A DNA stretch of 23,614 nucleotides from PALSA-1355 sp041499515 (GTDB lineage: Bacteria; Planctomycetota; Planctomycetia; Pirellulales; PALSA-1355). Location of the stretch: positions 1 through 23,614 of the forward strand of contig JBGQKM010000056.1 of assembly GCA_041499515.1 (NCBI GenBank). Reading direction: 5' to 3'. The translations under genes were made by a program, and so were the position numbers. Below are positions 23,453 to 23,614 of the stretch, piece by piece. The number at the start of each line of letters is the position of its first letter. The stretch's first letter is position 1. The notes under the pieces are model-generated. The model worked only from the letters and a program-made list of their open reading frames with translations, ran no database searches and was not told where the DNA came from.

Positions 23453-23614
23453 ATGTTCAAACGCTTTTTCTTTATGTTTGTCATGATGGCCGCCGTCGGC
23501 GTGCCGTATCTCGTCACGTCGTCGTCCGATTGGTGGAACACGCTGAGTGCGCGATACCTGGGCGGCGGCACGGATGGCAAAGCCGCGGCCGCTGACGGCT
23601 CGAAGGCTGGTGCG
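23453..23614 (+). CDS. Hypothetical membrane-anchored protein, 3' end outside window
   Basis: The first 54 codons are visible. Residues MFKRFFFMFVMMAAVGVPYLVT form a positively charged start and a hydrophobic helix (about 5-22), so the product is either secreted or anchored by its N-terminus. The following SSSDWWNTLSARYLGGGTDG is polar and then Ala/Gly-rich. AAGGAG at 23437-23442, 10 nt before the ATG, is a good ribosome binding site. I do not recognise the family, though short anchored proteins with this start are common among planctomycete hypotheticals. The gene is incomplete only because the window ends. Confidence 0.65.
   Translation, partial: MFKRFFFMFVMMAAVGVPYLVTSSSDWWNTLSARYLGGGTDGKAAAADGSKAGA

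Noticed and set aside
1..23614. Defence island, toxin-antitoxin pair, mobile element or CRISPR array
   Set aside because: No transposase, integrase, restriction, Cas or toxin motif was seen, and there are no direct repeats spaced like a CRISPR. The tandem 15-bp repeat at 14256-14300 lies inside a gene and has no spacers.

Overview
The window carries about 15 complete protein-coding genes, one 5'-partial gene at the right edge and several short sites. Gene content, GC-rich codon use and several families I know only as planctomycete hypotheticals point to a planctomycete, probably Pirellulales-like. This is inferred from the protein sequences; no rRNA is present to confirm it. I see no tRNA or rRNA gene, IS element, phage gene or CRISPR array.

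Layout. (1) 178-2620, minus strand: rny (RNase Y) followed by a ymdB-type phosphodiesterase, an RNA-turnover pair. (2) 2621-3473: an unusually long gap of about 850 bp with several inverted repeats, possibly a structured RNA or rny leader. (3) 3474-6061: tilS (tRNA-Ile lysidine synthase, plus) converges with an MFS transporter (minus); their ends overlap. (4) 6365-13269, plus strand: a membrane glycosyltransferase, a very large AsmA/TamB-like envelope protein, a small conserved hypothetical, dapF (lysine and peptidoglycan precursor) and a DUF374-type lysophospholipid acyltransferase. Most of this block concerns the cell envelope. (5) 13297-14457, minus strand: a FlgG-like protein with an unusual membrane anchor and linker. 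(6) 14677-20266, plus strand: xseA, xseB, ispA, dxs and nadK, an operon-like run joining exonuclease VII, early isoprenoid synthesis and NADP supply, with stop/start overlaps. (7) 20315-23614: an exported hypothetical (plus), a THUMP-like-domain methyltransferase (minus), a tail-anchored hypothetical (plus) and the start of another membrane-anchored hypothetical.

How they fit together. ispA and dxs are consecutive-use enzymes: DXS makes the MEP-pathway entry compound and IspA condenses the C5 products. dapF, the acyltransferase, the AsmA-like protein and the membrane glycosyltransferase supply or organise the envelope. rny, ymdB, tilS and the methyltransferase act on, or probably act on, RNA.

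Most of the window is ordinary chromosomal housekeeping. The points most worth a second look are: a probable AUC (non-canonical) start for the AsmA-like gene; the FlgG-like domain fused to an N-terminal anchor and lacking the normal C-terminal helix; the structured 850-bp gap upstream of rny; a 32-codon ORF wedged between xseA and xseB; and an Asn-to-Asp change in the metal motif of the YmdB protein.
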